From UBA9732 sp052170315 (GTDB lineage Bacteria > Spirochaetota > Spirochaetia > Sphaerochaetales > Sphaerochaetaceae), in contig JBQNAT010000005.1 of NCBI GenBank assembly GCA_052170315.1, forward strand, positions 50,640-114,639: DNA of 64,000 nucleotides, read 5' to 3'. Made by a program: the position numbers and the translations under genes. The notes under the pieces are model-generated. The model had not been told where the DNA came from and made no database searches. It saw only the letters and a program-made list of their open reading frames with translations. Below, piece after piece: positions 61,149 to 64,000 of the stretch (positions within the stretch are counted from its first letter, which is position 1; the number at the start of each line of letters is the position of its first letter).

Positions 61149-61835
61149 ATGAATAGCGGACGCCGTTTGTCAATGAAAATCTCGTTGAGGACGGCGTCTG
61201 TTTTTTTATGTCTCGCTCTTCTGTTTTCGTGTTTCGGCTGCGGTATTCCTAACTATATTATCCCAACAGTAAGCATGGTCACAGGTTCTGAAAACGGCAT
61301 ATCAACCGAATTTACATTAAATTATTCTTCCGATTCCTCTGTCGCGGGAAGCAAAGACAGGATAGGCCTTCTTCTTCTTTATTATATTGATGATGCTGCA
61401 AACAGCGAGAAGACACGTATTCCAAATAATTTCAAAGAAAAGTATGTGACATCCGATTACGACGGTGTTGTTGTTAATTTGAAAAGCCCTGATGAACCTG
61501 TGGTAAATTATGATTATAACGGCATTGAACACAAAGCGTATGCTTTCACACTTGATGGGGATGCCGTCAGCGCGCCCTATTATGTTTATGCTCAGTTTGG
61601 TGGTCTGGACAACACGGCTTCCGTGTCACTTAATATTAAGCTCAGCTATAATTCAGGCGATAAAACTGTAACTTTAAATGACGGGACAAACAATTTCAAG
61701 CTTGGCTTCGACTCTTCCTTTACACCTGAGGAAAACCGCTACATTAGAATTTTTGCGGCAGTAAGCGTGCAGAGCGAAAACTACAGTAATCTTTATTGGT
61801 CAGCTATGAAATATGTCGGGGCTATAAAATTATAA
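61149..61835 (+). CDS. Hypothetical lipoprotein
   Basis: A 228-residue protein with an N-terminal signal sequence and lipobox (LLFSCFGC, Cys about residue 31), followed by a beta-rich region without a family I recognise. Repeated Ser/Asn/Asp turns suggest an immunoglobulin-like or jelly-roll fold. The start may be ATG 61149 or ATG 61173; neither has a good ribosome-binding site. The first codons overlap a terminator hairpin (61159-61207), so its expression probably depends on read-through or on a promoter within it. The 3' end overlaps the convergent phosphodiesterase gene by 14 bases. Confidence 0.72.
   Translation: MNSGRRLSMKISLRTASVFLCLALLFSCFGCGIPNYIIPTVSMVTGSENGISTEFTLNYSSDSSVAGSKDRIGLLLLYYIDDAANSEKTRIPNNFKEKYVTSDYDGVVVNLKSPDEPVVNYDYNGIEHKAYAFTLDGDAVSAPYYVYAQFGGLDNTASVSLNIKLSYNSGDKTVTLNDGTNNFKLGFDSSFTPEENRYIRIFAAVSVQSENYSNLYWSAMKYVGAIKL
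61159..61207 (+). terminator. Terminator of the rpsA unit, inside the lipoprotein coding start
   Basis: GACGCCGT (61159-61166) and ACGGCGTC (61191-61198) pair perfectly around a 24-base loop and are followed by TG and seven T (61201-61207). Confidence 0.65.
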
Positions 61836-62943
61836 GTGGAATTTCCATTTCTTCTTTCGTTAGGCCTGCGTGCATTCCTATAAGGTCAAATTCCTTATGT
61901 TCATTTGCAAGGCTGTATTCGTCTGTTGCAATGGCTACAAAATCTCCTACAAAGCCTTCCGTGCGCGGGTGAGGGGAGCCGGGTCCAAGAAGCCCGCTTT
62001 CCATGAATTCTTCATGACTCATAAGAATGAAGTGTTCTTTGAAGTGATTAAGAAAGTTTCTTTTGAATTCTTCCCGCATGCCGGGTTTCACAAAAAGACT
62101 TGCGGCTCTGCCTTCCATGGCAAAAGGCCTTATCATTAAACCTGAGACATCAGGGTAATCGGAAAGATAGAACCACTTGGCGTTTATCTGGCTGTGGTCT
62201 GCGGTTGCGATTACCAGCGTGTCTTTGGGGAGTTTGTGTGAAAGGTTTTTCAGATTCTCATTTATCTCTTTCATTAAGGGTTCAATCTTAGGAGAATCAA
62301 CGCCGAATTCATGCATTGAATGGTCCGGCTCCGGCCAGTAACAGTAAATCATATGGCGGCCTTTTTCCCTGACTGCATCCAAAACAATGTCACAACTTTT
62401 TCTCACGCTACTTGAAATAACAGTTTTATCCCATGGATTTACATTGAACGGGGCAACGTCCATACATTTTATTTCAGGTTCAGTTTCAGAAATTTGAGCG
62501 GAAAGCGTTTTGTACGGCAAAAGAGTATACGCCAGATTATAATCGCAAGGTTTGGTCTCTCCGTCAGATTGCCTTACGCTGGAAAAAGTCACAACGTTTT
62601 CATCAACTTCCTTAAAATATGAGAACCATCCAAGCCATCCTGTTTCCATTGGTGTCATACCGGAATTGACGGATGTTGTTGCCGCTGTAGTTGTAGGCGG
62701 AAAAGTTGAAGACAGCGTTTTTACGGTATGACGTTTTATAAAGGAATTGTTATGAAGAAATCTGTTTATTATGGAAATACCCATTCCGTCGAACAGCATG
62801 ATTACAACGTTTTTAGGACGTTTCTCATTAAGTATTAAATCCAGCTGGGGAAGGGTACTGTGTTTTACATCCTTTACTCCGTGATATTTTAAAACCGAAC
62901 ACGCAAGGTTAGTAATACTGGTTGTATAATCCGGGTACTTCAT
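61822..62943 (-). CDS. Alkaline phosphatase superfamily phosphodiesterase / nucleotide pyrophosphatase
   Basis: A 373-residue protein of the type I phosphodiesterase/nucleotide pyrophosphatase group. Metal-binding and nucleophile regions are IMLFDGMGISIINRF, the Thr cluster FPPTTTAATTSVNSGMTPMETGWLGW, the PEPDHSMHEFG motif and TADHSQI, with the C-terminal GMHAGLTKEEMEIPLI matching the His-containing end of this group (G.HGs.s..E..iPli). There is no signal peptide, so it is probably cytoplasmic. The substrate is unknown. A minus-strand promoter precedes it, and AAGGCGG is the likely ribosome-binding site. Confidence 0.85.
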   Translation of the reverse strand: MKYPDYTTSITNLACSVLKYHGVKDVKHSTLPQLDLILNEKRPKNVVIMLFDGMGISIINRFLHNNSFIKRHTVKTLSSTFPPTTTAATTSVNSGMTPMETGWLGWFSYFKEVDENVVTFSSVRQSDGETKPCDYNLAYTLLPYKTLSAQISETEPEIKCMDVAPFNVNPWDKTVISSSVRKSCDIVLDAVREKGRHMIYCYWPEPDHSMHEFGVDSPKIEPLMKEINENLKNLSHKLPKDTLVIATADHSQINAKWFYLSDYPDVSGLMIRPFAMEGRAASLFVKPGMREEFKRNFLNHFKEHFILMSHEEFMESGLLGPGSPHPRTEGFVGDFVAIATDEYSLANEHKEFDLIGMHAGLTKEEMEIPLIIL

Positions 62944-62979
62944 TAGTTTATTCCGCCTTATTTTCAGATAGTTTATTGT

Positions 62980-63009
62980 ATTTTACATGTATTAGTCGAT
63001 ACTTGTTAA
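62980..63009 (-). promoter_or_regulatory. Promoter of the phosphodiesterase gene
   Basis: On the minus strand TTAACA (plus 63004-63009) and TAAAAT (plus 62980-62985) are 18 bases apart, 36 bases before the start codon. Confidence 0.55.
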
Positions 63010-63261
63010 AATTGGATATAATATATCTTCTGTTAAATTCTGTCAGGGATTATTTAGCTCCTGTCTTTTTAACTCCCTATGGAAAAAGGGTTTATACTTT
63101 TATGGCTGAATTCGGCGTTGAGTTTAAACCTTTTGAATCTTATATGCTTAATAAGTGTCTGCCTTTGGTCGCAAATAAATATTGCATTGAGGATGTTGAC
63201 CTTGATGTTGCTTATGCCGTGTGAGGTTATAATGTTTAAAATTTGTGTTGTAATTTATGGC
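63010..63261. other. AT-rich gene-poor stretch with a possible coding remnant
   Basis: This stretch lies between the phosphodiesterase promoter and the accessory module. A plus-strand frame without stops reads GKRVYTFMAEFGVEFKPFESYMLNKC and ends at TGA 63222-63224; from its internal ATG at about 63101 it would be only 41 residues. It has no ribosome-binding site and no family I know, so it may be a decayed gene end or chance. I see nothing else definite. Confidence 0.4.
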
Positions 63262-63302
63262 AAAAAAAATCGCTGTATCTATAGCAGTTATAGATACAGC
63301 GA
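63262..63302 (-). terminator. Strong terminator of the right-end accessory unit
   Basis: TCGCTGTATCTATA (63270-63283) and its exact complement (63289-63302) form a 14-base stem with a 5-base loop. On the minus strand it is followed by eight T. It lies downstream of the 57-residue gene. The right arm can also pair in a smaller hairpin GCGAC-GCTT-GTCGC (63299-63312). Confidence 0.85.
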
Positions 63303-63324
63303 CGCTTGTCGCAAATTGTACGTT

Positions 63325-63502
63325 ATGAGATTGTCTCATCCGTCCAATTTTTACGGCTTAGAGTTTCGTCTCTAAGTCTTTTACTTTTTCTATTACCCAA
63401 TTTGTTTTATTGGGTAATTTCTGGAGAAATTCTACTACTTCCGGGAACTTTTTTGTATTTATTGGCACTGCAAAGAGATACAGTTTTTTACTGTATCTCT
63501 TT
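63325..63502. repeat. Series of perfect stem-loops within and behind the 57-residue gene
   Basis: Going right to left: AAAGAGATACAGT / ACTGTATCTCTTT (63472-63502, 13-base stem), AATTTCT / AGAAATT (63416-63431), ATTACCCAAT / ATTGGGTAAT (63392-63418), CTTAGAG / CTCTAAG (63357-63376, containing the stop codon) and ATGAGA / TCTCAT (63325-63339). With the terminator at 63270-63302 this makes six stems in 233 bases. The first stem and the terminator share the core CTGTATCT/AGATACAG. Confidence 0.85.
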
Positions 63503-63531
63503 TGTGCTCTTTTTTCCGCTTCAGTTCTCAT
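63358..63531 (-). CDS. Small ribbon-helix-helix-like protein (57 aa)
   Basis: A 57-residue basic protein starting MRTEAEKRAQKRYSKKL and ending LPNKTNWVIEKVKDLETKL. The pattern EAEKRAQKRY...VPINTKKFPEVVEFL...NKT..I resembles small ribbon-helix-helix-type proteins found on mobile elements (xKRAQKkYxxK....lNkktdadiiefLe...NKtgyIkeLI). Such proteins bind DNA or regulate their own operon. The ATG at 63531 overlaps the upstream stop as ATGA, and GGAG lies at good spacing, so both genes are translationally coupled. Nearly every part of the coding sequence lies in an inverted repeat. The stop codon is within a stem. Assignment is from remembered family pattern. Confidence 0.75.
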   Translation of the reverse strand: MRTEAEKRAQKRYSKKLYLFAVPINTKKFPEVVEFLQKLPNKTNWVIEKVKDLETKL

Positions 63532-63833
63532 TTTTTCTCCACATAAGAGGATACAAACTCAACAAACTCTTTCTCTTTGTAAAACATTTCCTCTGCAGGG
63601 CTGATGGACTCGGCTACACTGTAGTCTATGCGTCCAAAATCGCTGTTGCAGCCTTCTGTATCGTACCAGCACTTGTAGAGGTTACCGTCCTCTGTTAACA
63701 GGTACTGATAAAAATTGTTGAGGTCGAAGCACTCGTCGTTGCCGAACATAACGCCTGTCAGTGTTATGTCGCCGTCTGTTACGGTGATACCACTGCCGCT
63801 TTCCTGTAATTTTTTAAAAATTTCTTTTTTCAT
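63528..63833 (-). CDS. Unknown small acidic protein (101 aa)
   Basis: A 101-residue acidic protein without a signal peptide or membrane segment. The central part (GSGITVTDGDITLTGVMFG, then FDLNNFYQYLLTEDGNLYKCWYDTEG) looks like a small beta-sheet, with a helical C-terminus (AEEMFYKEKEFVEFVSSYVEKK). I do not recognise the family. Acidic small proteins of this sort are frequent on mobile elements. ATG 63833 follows AAAGGAG. It is first in a two-gene unit with the ribbon-helix-helix-like gene. A small GTGAT/ATCAC hairpin lies in the leader directly before the ribosome-binding site. Confidence 0.72.
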   Translation of the reverse strand: MKKEIFKKLQESGSGITVTDGDITLTGVMFGNDECFDLNNFYQYLLTEDGNLYKCWYDTEGCNSDFGRIDYSVAESISPAEEMFYKEKEFVEFVSSYVEKK

Positions 63834-63868
63834 TTTTTTCTCCTTTGTGATTTTTTTATCACATCTAT

Positions 63869-63897
63869 ATATTAATATATATCTATAATTATGTCAA
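63869..63897 (-). promoter_or_regulatory. Promoter of the 101-residue gene
   Basis: On the minus strand a perfect TTGACA (plus 63892-63897) and TAATAT (plus 63869-63874) are 17 bases apart. The -10 is part of the symmetrical run ATATATTAATATAT. Confidence 0.65.
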
Positions 63898-63928
63898 TCT
63901 TTTTTTTTGAGAAAAATAAATATTTCTG

Positions 63929-63957
63929 TTTACAAACATATTATTATATGCTAATAT
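63929..63957 (+). promoter_or_regulatory. Promoter of the gene leaving the right edge, predicted leaderless
   Basis: TTTACA (63929-63934) and TAATAT (63952-63957) are 17 bases apart. The ATG at 63964 lies six bases after the -10, the same geometry as at 53082. An overlapping TATAAT (63955-63960) is an alternative -10 with poorer spacing. Confidence 0.5.
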
Positions 63958-63963
63958 AATTAT

Positions 63964-64000
63964 ATGATTAAACGTTTATATGATAATATTAAAAGTACAA
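63964..64000 (+). CDS. Start of an unknown gene running off the window
   Basis: An open frame beginning with MIKRLYDNIKST continues past the end of the window. No ribosome-binding site is seen, but a promoter is placed so that the ATG would be at the 5' end of the transcript. Twelve residues are not enough to name a family. It is divergent from the 101-residue gene and probably part of the same accessory module. Confidence 0.4.
   Translation, partial: MIKRLYDNIKST

Noticed and set aside
62922..63224. Plus-strand open frame of about 100 codons at the edge of the AT-rich end
   Set aside because: Its first third is antisense to the start and promoter of the phosphodiesterase gene, there is no ribosome-binding site, and no family is recognisable. 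At most the last ~40 codons might be a remnant, noted under the gene-poor stretch.
63306..63698. Plus-strand open frame of 130 codons with hydrophobic residues
   Set aside because: It is antisense to the two small minus-strand genes, which have good ribosome-binding sites, coupled start/stop, a promoter and a terminator. Its hydrophobicity comes from T-rich complement of Lys/Glu codons.
1..64000. tRNA, rRNA, insertion sequences, prophage genes
   Set aside because: Intergenic gaps are short and I found no cloverleaf, rRNA segment, transposase or integrase frame. The right end looks accessory, but no mobility gene is inside the window.

Overview
The window looks like the chromosome of a spirochaete, most likely a Treponema-type member of the Spirochaetota. 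The evidence is a GreA of about 900 residues with a very large N-terminal extension (the form I know from Borrelia and Treponema), the tamB-bamA-mutS neighbourhood, a BMP-type nucleoside ABC transporter, and a dense rimP-nusA-infB-rbfA-truB-ribF-rpsO / pnp-dut block. Base composition is moderate (roughly mid to upper 40s % GC by eye) except for the last ~1 kb, which is clearly AT-rich. I see no rRNA or tRNA genes, no CRISPR array, no insertion sequence and no origin.

Left region (1-9.3 kb): a hexuronate catabolic locus. The tail of kduI and a convergent GntR/FCD regulator are followed by a tight six-gene operon: tagaturonate epimerase (uxaE), fructuronate reductase-like dehydrogenase, PfkB sugar-acid kinase, 6-phosphogluconate dehydrogenase (gnd), a LarA-family nickel-pincer racemase/epimerase and uronate isomerase (uxaC). 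No mannonate dehydratase is present in the window. The combination suggests a possible branch fructuronate -> mannonate -> gluconate -> 6-phosphogluconate -> ribulose 5-phosphate beside the usual KDG route. An rpe gene and an RpiR-family regulator lie further along (53-55 kb).

9.3-18.4 kb: an acyl-CoA ligase paired with an E2/CAT-like acyltransferase that lacks the usual catalytic His; exonuclease III, an unknown membrane protein, a CYTH protein, RNase HI, a split chromate-type transporter, a TPR lipoprotein, an N-terminally extended uracil phosphoribosyltransferase and adenylate kinase. 18.5-24.3 kb: a nucleoside-type BMP ABC transporter and thymidylate kinase. The transporter's two transcription units share a tandem TTTTGTTGC-type site. 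24.4-36.1 kb: tamB, bamA, mutS, comF and an mtnA-like gene.

36.2-53 kb: a strong sigma70-type promoter inside nested inverted repeats drives rimP-nusA-infB-rbfA-truB-ribF-rpsO behind a leader terminator; then pnp-dut-lptF-lptG, tgt-nudix, and giant greA with a terminator in its own leader. 53-63 kb: RpiR regulator (probably leaderless), rpe, recA, scpA-scpB-rluB-cmk-rpsA-TPR, a lipoprotein whose first codons overlap a terminator, and an alkaline-phosphatase-superfamily phosphodiesterase.

Right end (63-64 kb): an AT-rich accessory module with its own promoters. It holds an unknown 101-residue acidic protein, a translationally coupled 57-residue ribbon-helix-helix-like protein whose coding sequence is built of perfect stem-loops, a strong terminator, and a divergent gene leaving the window.
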